From contig SFJQ01000011.1 of assembly GCA_004555855.1 (NCBI GenBank), forward strand, positions 1 through 28,762: DNA of 28,762 nucleotides. Reading direction: 5' to 3'. Under the pieces are notes generated by a model that was not told the DNA's origin, made no database searches, and saw only the letters and a list, made by a program, of their open reading frames with translations. Source of the stretch: [Eubacterium] saphenum (GTDB taxonomy: Bacteria; Bacillota; Clostridia; Oscillospirales; Ruminococcaceae). The position numbers were made by a program, and so were the translations under genes. Below, in pieces: positions 1-8,082 of the stretch (its first letter is position 1; every line of letters starts with the position of its first letter).

Positions 1-1
1 A

Positions 2-283
2 GAAGCGGGTGTTTACGGGATAATTTCGTTCGGAATGGGCTTGACTCTCCGAAACGGTGACCGAGAGTATTTTTACGCGGCGCTGGACAAGCATTTTCAC
101 GGGCTTCGCCAAAAATACGAGCGATACTACGGCAACAGCTACGAGCTTCCCTCGCCAAATCAGGAGAAGCTTTGGCGGTATTTCACGGAATTTTGCGATA
201 AACACGGAATTGTCCGCAATCAGAACGAGATTTTTTCGTTTCTCAACACGCTCGACGAACCCGAGCAGCTTACTTTATTATAA
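2..283 (+). CDS. SPL-family radical SAM protein, C-terminal fragment (cut by window start)
   Basis: The reading frame is open from base 2 to the TAA at 281-283 and gives about 93 residues with no start codon in the window that fits a gene start, so the N-terminus lies upstream. The visible text (GIISFGMGLTLRNGDREYFY, then a tyrosine-rich stretch and a short helical tail) resembles the C-terminal region of SPL-type radical SAM proteins, relatives of spore photoproduct lyase found widely in Clostridia. The Fe-S binding CxxxCxxC motif would be in the missing part, so the assignment rests on the tail alone. The true substrate cannot be told from this piece. A hairpin terminator follows directly. 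Confidence 0.55.
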   Translation, partial: EAGVYGIISFGMGLTLRNGDREYFYAALDKHFHGLRQKYERYYGNSYELPSPNQEKLWRYFTEFCDKHGIVRNQNEIFSFLNTLDEPEQLTLL

Positions 284-326
284 AAGAAACGCGCGTTCCC
301 GAAAAACACGGAAACGCGCGCTTTTA
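284..326. terminator. Bidirectional intrinsic terminator
   Basis: The sequence AAACGCGCGTTCC pairs with GGAAACGCGCGCTTTT (one bulged T), with a short A-rich loop. T-rich runs lie on both sides, so it can end the plus-strand radical SAM gene and the minus-strand glycolytic operon, whose last gene stops at 340. Confidence 0.8.
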
Positions 327-339
327 TGCAAATTTGCCG

Positions 340-1908
340 TTAAATCATACTCTCTTGCCAGCAATCGGGCGCTTTCAAGCCGAACATCTTGACAACGGTG
401 GGAGCAACGTTTGACAGACCGTACTCGCCGTCCTTGATGGTGTACTTGACGTCCTTGTCGTAGATGATGAACGGAACGGGGTTGAGAGAGTGCGCCGTGC
501 GAACCTGAATTTCGCCCTTCTTGTTCTTTTCAAGCATCTCGTCCGCGTTGCCGTGGTCGGCGGTAATGAGCATCGTCACGCCGTACTCATCGCAAACCTT
601 CATCAGTCTTGCAAGACCGATATCAACCGCCTCAACGCCGATAATCGTTGCCTGAAGCGAACCCGTGTGTCCAACCATATCGCCGTTCGGGAAGTTGCAG
701 CGCAGGAAATCGTACTTCTTCGACTTGATTGCCTCAATCAAATCATCGACAATATCCGCGCTCTTCATCCACGGGCGCTGGTCGAAGCTGACGTTATCGG
801 AAGGAATTTCCTTGAACGTTTCAAGCTCCTCGGAGAACTTTCCGCTGCGGTTACCGTTCCAGAAATAGGTAACGTGACCGTACTTCTGTGTTTCGGAAAC
901 TGCGTACTGGTTGAGCTTTGCCGCAACAAGCACCTCGGAAAGCGTGTCGTGAATTTCGGGAGGATTGACGAGGAAGCGCTTGGGCAGCTTCATATCGCCG
1001 TCATATTCGAGCATACCCGCATAGCAAACGTTCGGTTTGCCACCGCGCTCGAAGTAGGTGAACTCATCGTTGTCGAACGCCATCGAAAGCTCGATTGCGC
1101 GGTCGCCGCGGAAGTTGAACAGGATAACGCTGTCGCCGTCAACGATTTTTCCGACAGGCTCGCCGTTTTCCGCGATAACGAACGCGGGCAAATCCTGATC
1201 GATTGCGCCGGTTTCGTTACGAAGCGTTTCAACAGCCTCGGCAGCCGTTGCGAACTGTCTGCCCTCGCCCTTAACGTGAGTGTTCCAGCCGCGCTCTACC
1301 ATTGCCCAATCAGCCTGATAGCGGTCCATCGTAATCTTCATACGTCCGCCGCCCGAAGCGATTTTGCCGTTGAAGTTGTCGTCATTCAGCTCCGCGAGAA
1401 CCTTCTCGAGCTGCTCGATATAAATGGGAGCGGAGGTTGCGGGAACGTCACGACCGTCCAGCAGACAGTGAACGCGCGCCTTTTTCACGCCGTCAGCCTT
1501 TGCCTTTTTCAGCATATTGAACAGGTGCGAGATGTTCGAGTGAACGTTACCGTCGGACAAAAGACCGATGAAGTGCATCGTGGAGTTCTTGGAAACGCAG
1601 TTTGCGACAAGCTCCTTCCACGCGGAAGAATCGTACATTTTGCCGCTCTCGATGCTCTCGTTTACGAGCTTTGCGCCCTGAGAGTAAATCTGTCCGCAGC
1701 CGAGCGCGTTGTGTCCAACCTCGGAGTTGCCCATATCGTCATCGGAGGGCAGTCCGACAGCGGTGCCGTGCGCTTTAAGACGCGTGTTCGGGCAGTTTGC
1801 GAGCAGCCAGTCCAGAGTGGGCGTATTCGCCTCGGTTACAGCGTCGCCGAGTCCCGTTTTCGAGAAGCCAACGCCGTCCATTACTACCAATAATACAGGT
1901 TTTGACAT
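340..1908 (-). CDS. gpmI: 2,3-bisphosphoglycerate-independent phosphoglycerate mutase
   Basis: This cytosolic enzyme interconverts 3- and 2-phosphoglycerate in glycolysis using two metal ions (usually Mn) and a phosphoserine intermediate. The 522-residue length matches the family. The N-terminal metal site VVMDGVG (D11), the nucleophile region DDMGNSEVGHNALG (S62) and a C-terminal TADHGNAD metal motif are all present. I chose the ATG at 1908 because AAAGGA lies 10 bases upstream. A TTG three codons earlier is also open but sits one base from the Shine-Dalgarno sequence. It is the last gene of pgk-tpiA-gpmI, 35 bases after tpiA, and ends at a bidirectional terminator. No eno or gap gene is in the window. 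Confidence 0.97.
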   Translation of the reverse strand: MSKPVLLVVMDGVGFSKTGLGDAVTEANTPTLDWLLANCPNTRLKAHGTAVGLPSDDDMGNSEVGHNALGCGQIYSQGAKLVNESIESGKMYDSSAWKELVANCVSKNSTMHFIGLLSDGNVHSNISHLFNMLKKAKADGVKKARVHCLLDGRDVPATSAPIYIEQLEKVLAELNDDNFNGKIASGGGRMKITMDRYQADWAMVERGWNTHVKGEGRQFATAAEAVETLRNETGAIDQDLPAFVIAENGEPVGKIVDGDSVILFNFRGDRAIELSMAFDNDEFTYFERGGKPNVCYAGMLEYDGDMKLPKRFLVNPPEIHDTLSEVLVAAKLNQYAVSETQKYGHVTYFWNGNRSGKFSEELETFKEIPSDNVSFDQRPWMKSADIVDDLIEAIKSKKYDFLRCNFPNGDMVGHTGSLQATIIGVEAVDIGLARLMKVCDEYGVTMLITADHGNADEMLEKNKKGEIQVRTAHSLNPVPFIIYDKDVKYTIKDGEYGLSNVAPTVVKMFGLKAPDCWQESMI

Positions 1909-1943
1909 TATTTCCAAATCCTTTCAATCAACTTTTTTTAAAA

Positions 1944-2717
1944 TCAGTTCGCCTCGGCAGCCTTGATAATCGCGGTGAAATCGGGAGCCTTGAGCGAAGC
2001 GCCGCCGATAAGTCCGCCGTCAACGTTGGGCTTCTTGACAAGCTCCTCAGCGTTGCCAGCGTTCATCGAGCCGCCGTACTGAATGGTAACAGCATCTGCG
2101 GTTGCCTTGTCGTACTTCTTTTCGAGCTGTGCTCTGATGAACGCGCAAACCTCTTCAGCCTGCTCTGCGGTCGCGGTTTTGCCGGTGCCGATTGCCCAAA
2201 CGGGCTCATAAGCGATGATGCACTTCTTCATATCCTCAGCGGAAATGTCGTAGAAATCCAGCTTAATCTGGCGCGCGATAACTTCCTCGGTGATGTTGCA
2301 CTCGCGCTCCCAAAGCAGCTCACCAACGCAAACGATAGGCTTCAGACCTGCCGCGAGAGCAGCCTTTGTGCGCTTGTAAACGGTTTCATCGGTTTCGTTG
2401 AAATACTGTCTGCGCTCGGAGTGACCGAGAACAACGTACTCCACACCCATTTCCGCGAGCATATCCGCAGAAATTTCGCCTGTGAACGCGCCGCTCTTCT
2501 CGAAGTGGCAGTTCTCAGCGCCGATTTTGATGTTCGTGCCGGCAGTTGCGGCAAGTGCGGTTTCAAGGTTGGTGAAAGGCACGCAAGCTACGATTTCAAC
2601 ACCCTTTACGTCAGCAACGAGCGGCTTGAGTTCCTCAAGGAGCGCCTTTGCCTCGGGACGGGTTTTGTTCATCTTCCAGTTGCCTGCGATAACCGCTTTT
2701 CTTACAGATTTGTTCAT
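1944..2717 (-). CDS. tpiA: Triosephosphate isomerase
   Basis: It isomerises dihydroxyacetone phosphate and glyceraldehyde 3-phosphate as a cytosolic TIM-barrel dimer. At 257 residues it has normal length. The catalytic set is intact: AGNWKMN with K15, VLGHSERR with H99, and AYEPVWAIGTGKTAT with E171. The phosphate-binding ends IQYGGSMN and GGLIGGASL are also present. The start is fixed by AAAGGAAG seven bases before the ATG. It is the middle gene of the minus-strand pgk-tpiA-gpmI operon. A stable hairpin lies in the 106-base gap to pgk, which may tune how much transcript reaches tpiA and gpmI. Confidence 0.98.
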   Translation of the reverse strand: MNKSVRKAVIAGNWKMNKTRPEAKALLEELKPLVADVKGVEIVACVPFTNLETALAATAGTNIKIGAENCHFEKSGAFTGEISADMLAEMGVEYVVLGHSERRQYFNETDETVYKRTKAALAAGLKPIVCVGELLWERECNITEEVIARQIKLDFYDISAEDMKKCIIAYEPVWAIGTGKTATAEQAEEVCAFIRAQLEKKYDKATADAVTIQYGGSMNAGNAEELVKKPNVDGGLIGGASLKAPDFTAIIKAAEAN

Positions 2718-2788
2718 AATAAAACTTCCTTTCTTATGGCTTTTCGCCGAAAATTACTCTACAAATACTTTTACCCAAAACAGCTAAA

Positions 2789-2810
2789 GGGCGAACAAAT
2801 CTGTCCGCCC
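2789..2810 (-). other. Intercistronic hairpin between pgk and tpiA
   Basis: On the minus strand GGGCGGACA and TGTTCGCCC form a 9-bp stem with one G-T pair and a four-base loop. The following bases (TTTAGCTGTTTT) are T-rich but interrupted. It could be a partial terminator or an mRNA-stabilising element; which one cannot be decided from sequence. Confidence 0.5.
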
Positions 2811-2823
2811 ATAGCTTCGGAAA

Positions 2824-4044
2824 TTACTTGTCCTGAATAGCGTCGATGCCGGGCAGACCCTTGCCTTCGAGGTATTCGAGAGAAGCGCCGCCGCCGGTGG
2901 AGATGTGGCTCATCTTGTCAGCGAAGCCGAGCTGTACAACTGCCGCAGCAGAGTCGCCGCCGCCGATGATTGTGGTAGCGTTTGCTTCAGCCATTCCCTT
3001 TGCAACAGCGATTGTGCCCTTTGCGAGAGTGGGGTTCTCGAAAACGCCCATCGGGCCGTTCCAAACAACAGTCTTTGCAGCCTTAACCTCGTTTGCGAAG
3101 AGTTCCATGGTCTTTGTGCCGATATCAAGTCCCATCATATCCGCAGGAATCTTGTCGGAATCAACAACCTGAACATCGATAGGAGCGTCAATCGGGTCAG
3201 GGAAAGCCTTTGCGATAGTGGTATCAATGGGGAGAAGGAGCTTCTTGCCGTTCTTCTCAGCCTTGGCAATCATATCCTTGCAGTAATCAATCTTCTCATC
3301 GTCAACGAGCGAAGTACCAACTTCAAAGCCCTTTGCCTTGAGGAAGGTGTAAGCCATACCGCCGCCGATAATCAGCGTATCGCACTTTTCAAGCAGGTTG
3401 GAGATAACGTTGAGCTTGTCGGCAACCTTTGCACCGCCGAGAACTGCAACGAAAGGACGCTCGGGGTTCTCGACAGCGTTGCCGAGGAACTCGATTTCCT
3501 TGTTCATCAGGTAGCCGACAGCGGTTTCCTTAACGAACTTTGTTACGCCAACAGTCGAAGCGTGCGCTCTGTGGGAAGAACCGAACGCGTCCATAACGAA
3601 AATCTCGCCGTTTACGAGGTCAGCAAGCTCCTTGGAGAAGCCCTCGCCGTTCTTGGTTTCGTCTGCGCCGCGGAAACGTGTGTTCTCAAGAACAACGATA
3701 TCGCCGTCGTTCATCTCGGCAACAGCCTTCTTTGCGTTCTCGCCGACAACGGTGTCATCGGGAGCGAAAGTAACCTTTGCGGAAACGAGTTCTGCGAGTC
3801 TGTCAGCAGCGGGCTTGAGGCTGAACTTAGCCTCGGGACCGTTCTTGGGTTTGCCGAGGTGCGAGCACAAAACAACCTTTGCGCCGTTTTCGGTCAGCTT
3901 ATTGATAGTGGGAAGAGCCGCGGTGATACGGTTATCGTTGGTGATTTTGCCGTCCTTAAGCGGAACGTTGAAATCCACGCGTACCAGAACGTGCTTTCCC
4001 TTTACGTTCAAATCCTCTACATTCTTCTTGTTGAGCTTGCTCAT
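2824..4044 (-). CDS. pgk: Phosphoglycerate kinase
   Basis: It makes ATP from 1,3-bisphosphoglycerate and ADP in the payoff phase of glycolysis. The protein is 406 residues, close to the family norm of about 395-415. It shows the substrate-binding N-domain motif LVRVDFNVPLKDG, the basic patch ENTRFRGADETKN, the hinge region VWNGPMGVFENP and the nucleotide-binding loop GGGDSAAAV. AAAGGA nine bases before the ATG sets the start. It is the promoter-proximal gene of the pgk-tpiA-gpmI operon, with a clear sigma-A promoter at 4108-4136. No operator was recognised. Confidence 0.98.
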   Translation of the reverse strand: MSKLNKKNVEDLNVKGKHVLVRVDFNVPLKDGKITNDNRITAALPTINKLTENGAKVVLCSHLGKPKNGPEAKFSLKPAADRLAELVSAKVTFAPDDTVVGENAKKAVAEMNDGDIVVLENTRFRGADETKNGEGFSKELADLVNGEIFVMDAFGSSHRAHASTVGVTKFVKETAVGYLMNKEIEFLGNAVENPERPFVAVLGGAKVADKLNVISNLLEKCDTLIIGGGMAYTFLKAKGFEVGTSLVDDEKIDYCKDMIAKAEKNGKKLLLPIDTTIAKAFPDPIDAPIDVQVVDSDKIPADMMGLDIGTKTMELFANEVKAAKTVVWNGPMGVFENPTLAKGTIAVAKGMAEANATTIIGGGDSAAAVVQLGFADKMSHISTGGGASLEYLEGKGLPGIDAIQDK

Positions 4045-4107
4045 AGTTCATATTCCTTTCGTAAGTGAAATTTCTCTGCTGTAAACCAACAGAACATTAC
4101 ATTATAT

Positions 4108-4136
4108 ATTGTACACTAAATCCGAAAATTTTTCAA
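4108..4136 (-). promoter_or_regulatory. Sigma-A promoter of pgk-tpiA-gpmI
   Basis: On the minus strand TTGAAA (4131-4136) is followed after exactly 17 bases by TACAAT (4108-4113). The predicted start lies about 55-60 bases before the pgk start codon. Confidence 0.8.
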
Positions 4137-4180
4137 GTATTTTTTGTAAAATACATAGCTAATTTTGTAAAAAGCATAAC

Positions 4181-4210
4181 AAAAACCCCGACAGAAAAAT
4201 CTGTCGGGCT
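4181..4210 (-). terminator. Intrinsic terminator after acpP
   Basis: On the minus strand CCCGACAGA pairs perfectly with TCTGTCGGG around a short T loop, followed by GTTTTTGTT. It closes the fatty-acid gene cluster and lies just upstream of the pgk promoter. Confidence 0.9.
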
Positions 4211-4223
4211 TTGATGTTGAAAA

Positions 4224-4457
4224 TTACTGCTTATCCTCGATATACTTAACGATATCGCCGACGAGCTTGATGTTCTCAACCTCGTCCTCGGGGATTTCAA
4301 CGGAGAACTCGTCCTCGATTGCCATAACCAAGTCAACAACGTCGAGAGAGTCAGCGCCCAAATCATCGGTGATGGAAGAACCTTCCGTGATTGTGTCCTT
4401 ATCAGCGATGTCGAGCTGGTCTGCGATAAGATCTCTTACCTTTTCAAAAATGTCCAT
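4224..4457 (-). CDS. acpP: Acyl carrier protein
   Basis: This small acidic four-helix protein carries growing acyl chains on a 4'-phosphopantetheine arm for type II fatty acid synthesis. It has 77 residues, the usual length. The attachment motif GADSLDVVDL places the modified serine at S37, and helix II (EDEFSVEIPEDE) is canonical. GGAGG eight bases before the ATG sets the start. It is downstream of accA but separated by 119 bases and has its own strong promoter, which fits the need for far more ACP than enzyme. Many clostridial clusters instead place acpP next to fabH and fabK. Confidence 0.97.
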   Translation of the reverse strand: MDIFEKVRDLIADQLDIADKDTITEGSSITDDLGADSLDVVDLVMAIEDEFSVEIPEDEVENIKLVGDIVKYIEDKQ

Positions 4458-4494
4458 TTATAAAACCTCCAAATATTTTTACCGGCTTTTCCGG

Positions 4495-4552
4495 AATTAT
4501 CAAATACTATTATAAAGCATTATTTAAAAATAATCAATACCAAATTATCAAA
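4495..4552 (-). promoter_or_regulatory. acpP promoter flanked by two TTTGATAATT copies
   Basis: On the minus strand TTGATT (4532-4537) and TATAAT (4509-4514) are separated by 17 bases. The 10-mer TTTGATAATT occurs twice in the same orientation, at 4543-4552 just before the -35 and at 4495-4504 near the expected start site, 48 bp apart. The promoter is clear. Reading the repeats as an operator is inference. Confidence 0.7.
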
Positions 4553-4576
4553 AATCACAGGTAATTTTTACTAAAA

Positions 4577-5380
4577 TTATTCGGTAAACATACCAATTTT
4601 TCTAAATTTCTGATAACGGTTATCCAAAAGCTGCTTCAAGTCCACAGTTTTGAGCCGTGAAACCGCGTCCACGATGTACTCGTAGATACTGTCGGCGGTC
4701 ACTGCGGGCTGAAGATGCGCGCCGCCCTCGGGCTCGGGTATAATCTTGTCGCACACGCCAAATCTCAGCAAATCCTCCGCAGTTATCTTGAGGATTTCGG
4801 CAGCTTCTTTCTCCTTTGTCGGGTCTTTCCAGAGAATGGAAGCCGCGCTTCTCGGGGAAATTACGCTGTAAATCGCGTTCTGGAGCATCGCCAGTTCATC
4901 GCAGACTGCAAGCGCCAGCGCGCCGCCGCTGCCGCCCTCGCCGAGAATTACCGTGACAATCGGCGTTTTGAGCGTCATAAATTCGTACAAATTCCGCGCA
5001 ATCGCTTCACCCTGGCAGCGCTTTTCCGCTTCAACTCCGCAAAACGCGCCGGGGGTGTCCACAAGACAGATAATCGGTCTGTGGAACTTCTCGGCTTGCT
5101 TCGCCAAACGAAGCGCCTTGCGGTAGCCCTCGGGGTGAGGCATCGCGAAATTCGATTTCTTGTTTTCGTCGAGTGTTCTGCCCTTGACCTGCGCCAGAAC
5201 CGTTACCGGAGTATCGCTCAGGAAGCCGATTCCGCCGATAATCGCGCCGTCGTCGCCGCACATTCTGTCGCCGTGGAACTCCATAAATCTCGTGAAAAGC
5301 GCGGGAATGTAATCGTTGACTGTGGGGCGGTTTTTGTTGTGGATAAGCTCCATTCGCTCCCAAGTGGTTAAGTTATTCAT
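4577..5380 (-). CDS. accA: Acetyl-CoA carboxylase carboxyltransferase subunit alpha
   Basis: With AccD it forms the carboxyltransferase that moves CO2 from biotin to acetyl-CoA to give malonyl-CoA. The 267 residues carry the crotonase-like core, including CLVDTPGAFCGVEAEKR, an oxyanion-forming VILGEGGSGGALAL stretch and the terminal region YSVISPRSAASILWKD. It is shorter than the E. coli protein (about 319), as is usual in Firmicutes. The ATG shares one base with the accD stop (TGATG), and GGAGG lies inside the end of accD, so the two subunits are probably translationally coupled for equal synthesis. Confidence 0.96.
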   Translation of the reverse strand: MNNLTTWERMELIHNKNRPTVNDYIPALFTRFMEFHGDRMCGDDGAIIGGIGFLSDTPVTVLAQVKGRTLDENKKSNFAMPHPEGYRKALRLAKQAEKFHRPIICLVDTPGAFCGVEAEKRCQGEAIARNLYEFMTLKTPIVTVILGEGGSGGALALAVCDELAMLQNAIYSVISPRSAASILWKDPTKEKEAAEILKITAEDLLRFGVCDKIIPEPEGGAHLQPAVTADSIYEYIVDAVSRLKTVDLKQLLDNRYQKFRKIGMFTE

Positions 5381-6258
5381 CAGCGCGCCTCCTTCGGAAA
5401 GCCGTGCAGCTTAAGTATATTCGAGAGCGCTTTTCTCATCATTCCGCGCTCAACTATCATATCCAGCAATCCGCTCTCCATCTGGAACTCCGCGGACTGG
5501 AAATCATCGGGAAGCCGCGTTCTGACGGTGTTCTGGATAACTCTGCGCCCTGCGAAGCCTATCAGCACCTTCGGCTCGGCAATAAGGATATCGCCAAGGC
5601 TTGCAAACGAAGCCTGAACTCCGCCCGTTGTCGGGTCGGTCAGAACCGTTACATAAAGCCCGCCCGCGTCATTGTGACGTTTAACGGCACCCGAGGTTTT
5701 CGCCATCTGCATAAGGGAGATGATGCCTTCCTGCATTCTCGCGCCGCCCGACGCCGTGAACATAATCACGGGAAGTCCCTTTTCGGTCGCGTATTCAAAC
5801 GCGCGGGTGATTTTTTCGCCGACAACGCTGCCCATACTTGCCATCATAAAGTGGCTGTCCATAATGCCCAAAACGCAGCGATAACCGCGGATTGTGCATT
5901 CTCCCGTGACGATTGCCTCTTTCATATTGCACTGCTCGCCCATTTTCGCGACTTTTTCCTCGTAATGCGGGAAACCAATCGGGTTGAGCGAAACCAAATT
6001 CTCGTCAAGCTCGCGGAAGCTTTCCTTGTCAACGGTCATATCAAGCCGCTCCTGCCACGTCAAACGCGCGTGATAGCCGCATTTCGGGCAGACTTTCATA
6101 TTGTTAACAAACTCATCGTTGTATAAAACGCTGCTGCAGCGCGGGCATTTGAACAGCAAATCCTGCGGGATTTCAACGTCCTTTTCCATCTGGACGCTCT
6201 GGTGATTATCGTCGGTGAAACGCGCCTTGACGACCTTGAACATATCCTCAATATTCAT
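5380..6258 (-). CDS. accD: Acetyl-CoA carboxylase carboxyltransferase subunit beta
   Basis: This is the partner of AccA in the carboxyltransferase. It is 292 residues long. The N-terminal four-cysteine zinc ribbon is complete (C38, C41, C57, C60). The crotonase-like domain follows, with FTASGGARMQEG and TDPTTGGVQASFA. GGAGGAG inside the 3' end of accC lies nine bases before the ATG, and only six bases separate the two genes. In E. coli the zinc ribbon has been reported to bind mRNA; whether that holds here is unknown. Confidence 0.97.
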   Translation of the reverse strand: MNIEDMFKVVKARFTDDNHQSVQMEKDVEIPQDLLFKCPRCSSVLYNDEFVNNMKVCPKCGYHARLTWQERLDMTVDKESFRELDENLVSLNPIGFPHYEEKVAKMGEQCNMKEAIVTGECTIRGYRCVLGIMDSHFMMASMGSVVGEKITRAFEYATEKGLPVIMFTASGGARMQEGIISLMQMAKTSGAVKRHNDAGGLYVTVLTDPTTGGVQASFASLGDILIAEPKVLIGFAGRRVIQNTVRTRLPDDFQSAEFQMESGLLDMIVERGMMRKALSNILKLHGFPKEAR

Positions 6259-6264
6259 CGGCGA

Positions 6265-7614
6265 TTACTCCTCCATAATGTTTGTTCGGTTAAGATAACC
6301 GTTGTCAAATTCGCCCTTGACGAAATTCTCGTCACGCAGCAGACGAAGCTGGAAATCAATGTTGGTTTCAACGCCGCCGATGATAAACTCCGCGAGCGCC
6401 ACGCGCATTTTCATAATCGCTTCTTCCCTGTCCGCGCCCTTTACAATCAGCTTTGCAATCATACTGTCGTAATACGGCGGGATTGTGTACCCCGCGTAAA
6501 CCGCGCTGTCGATTCGCACGTTGAAGCCGCCCGGCGCGTGAAGCGAATTTATCGTTCCGGGGCAGGGACGGAAGCCGTGACGCGGGTCTTCGGCGTTTAT
6601 GCGGCACTCAATCGCGTGTCCGCTCACCTTTACGTCCTTCTGCGAGAACCAGAGTTCCTCGCCCGCCGCAACTCTTATCTGCGCTTTTACAAGGTCAATT
6701 CCCGTGACAAACTCGGTTACGGGGTGCTCGACCTGTATTCTCGTGTTCATTTCCATAAAATAGAAGTTCTTATCCTTATCAACAAGAAATTCTATCGTAC
6801 CCGCGTTCCGATAACCGCAAGCCTTCGCCGCGCTTACCGCCGCATTTCCCATTCTTTCGCGAAGCTCCTCGGTCATAATGGGGCTGGGGCTTTCCTCGAG
6901 AACCTTCTGGTTTCTGCGCTGAAGCGAGCAGTCGCGCTCTCCGAGATGAACGACGTTTCCGTAGTTGTCCGCAAGGAGCTGGAACTCGATGTGGCGCGGA
7001 TTTACGACAAATTTTTCGATGTAGATATCGCCGTTACCGAAGAAATCAAGCGCTTCCTTGCTTGCCGTGAGGAAGTTGCTCTCAAGCTCGTCCTCGGTGT
7101 TGACAAGACGGATACCGCGTCCGCCGCCGCCCGCCGACGCTTTCAGCATCACGGGATAACCGATTTCGCGGCAAAGCTCATACGCCTTCTCGAGAGTAGG
7201 CACAATGCCGTCCGAGCCGGGGATTACAGGCACTCCCGCGTTTTTCATCGTCTGCTTTGCGCTCGCCTTGTCGCCCATAGCGTCCATAATGTCGCCGTTA
7301 GGACCAATGAAGGTTATTCCGCACTTTTCACACAAGCGCGCAAAATCCGCATTTTCGGACAAAAACCCAAAACCGGGGTGAATTGCCTCGGCGTGGGTAA
7401 TCTCACAAGCGGCAATAATCGCCTTGGTATTGAGATAGCTGTCCTTTGAAGCGGCAGGACCTATACAAACAGCTTCATCGGCAATCTGCGCGTGAAGAGC
7501 GGATTTGTCCGCCTCGGAGTACACCGCGACGGTCTTTATTCCAAGCTCTCGGCAGGCTCTCATTATGCGAATGGCGATTTCTCCGCGATTTGCGATAAGT
7601 ATTTTATTAAACAT
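6265..7614 (-). CDS. accC: Biotin carboxylase subunit of acetyl-CoA carboxylase
   Basis: It carboxylates the biotin on AccB using ATP and bicarbonate. The 449 residues have the expected order: a pre-ATP-grasp domain starting MFNKILIANRGEIAIR, an ATP-grasp domain with KASAGGGGRGIR, the metal and bicarbonate region FYFMEMNTRIQVEHPVTE, and the C-terminal domain with GHAIECRINAEDP. I placed the start at the ATG at 7614 because GGGAG lies eight bases upstream. A TTG six codons earlier is in frame but has no ribosome site. It lies between fabZ and accD in the operon. Confidence 0.97.
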   Translation of the reverse strand: MFNKILIANRGEIAIRIMRACRELGIKTVAVYSEADKSALHAQIADEAVCIGPAASKDSYLNTKAIIAACEITHAEAIHPGFGFLSENADFARLCEKCGITFIGPNGDIMDAMGDKASAKQTMKNAGVPVIPGSDGIVPTLEKAYELCREIGYPVMLKASAGGGGRGIRLVNTEDELESNFLTASKEALDFFGNGDIYIEKFVVNPRHIEFQLLADNYGNVVHLGERDCSLQRRNQKVLEESPSPIMTEELRERMGNAAVSAAKACGYRNAGTIEFLVDKDKNFYFMEMNTRIQVEHPVTEFVTGIDLVKAQIRVAAGEELWFSQKDVKVSGHAIECRINAEDPRHGFRPCPGTINSLHAPGGFNVRIDSAVYAGYTIPPYYDSMIAKLIVKGADREEAIMKMRVALAEFIIGGVETNIDFQLRLLRDENFVKGEFDNGYLNRTNIMEE

Positions 7615-7632
7615 TCCGTCAGCTCCCAACAA

Positions 7633-8073
7633 TTATTCAGACTTGGGCTCGGCAACCGCGAAGGAAATCTCTGCGGTAACGACTTTCTTTCCGTTTACCT
7701 TGGCAACGGCTTTTCCGAAGCCGATAGGGCCTCTCTGCTCGGTCATCTCAACCGACAGCTCAAGCGTGTCGCCGGGAAGCACCTGTCCTCTGAAACGCGC
7801 CTTGTCGATACCCGCGAAAAACGCGATTTTACCCTTGTTCTCGGGCAGGGAAAGTGCGCAGACAGCTCCCGCTTGCGCGAGCATCTCAATCATCAGCACG
7901 CCGGGGGTTACGGGCTGTCCGGGGAAATGCCCCTTAAACCAGTATTCATCGGGCTTGAGGAACTTTTTCGCAGTAACGCGAACACCCGGTTCAAGCTCCG
8001 TTACCTCATCGATAAGCAAAAACGGGTCGCGATGAGGGATAATTTCTTTGATTTGCTCAAGATTTAAAGTCAT
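7633..8073 (-). CDS. fabZ: 3-hydroxyacyl-ACP dehydratase
   Basis: It removes water from 3-hydroxyacyl-ACP to give trans-2-enoyl-ACP. The 146 residues form a single hot-dog fold with the family motif GHFPGQPVTPGVLMIEMLAQ, which holds catalytic H49 and E63, and the early IIPHRDPFLLID helix. AAGGAG is five bases before the ATG and overlaps the end of accB. Some anaerobes lacking FabA make unsaturated fatty acids with a FabZ/FabN-type isomerase; sequence alone does not show whether this protein isomerises. Confidence 0.96.
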   Translation of the reverse strand: MTLNLEQIKEIIPHRDPFLLIDEVTELEPGVRVTAKKFLKPDEYWFKGHFPGQPVTPGVLMIEMLAQAGAVCALSLPENKGKIAFFAGIDKARFRGQVLPGDTLELSVEMTEQRGPIGFGKAVAKVNGKKVVTAEISFAVAEPKSE

Positions 8074-8082
8074 AGCCGCTCC

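Noticed and set aside
490..1893. 467-codon open frame on the plus strand
   Set aside because: It is wholly antisense to gpmI, which has intact catalytic motifs; its translation has no recognisable family and no ribosome site.
1797..4068. Long plus-strand open frames (1797-2840 and 2905-4068)
   Set aside because: They mirror tpiA and pgk on the other strand. Strong codon bias in the real genes keeps the complement open.
6202..7449. 415-codon plus-strand open frame
   Set aside because: It is antisense to accC and the accD start, with Arg/His/Val-rich composition typical of a shadow and no motif.
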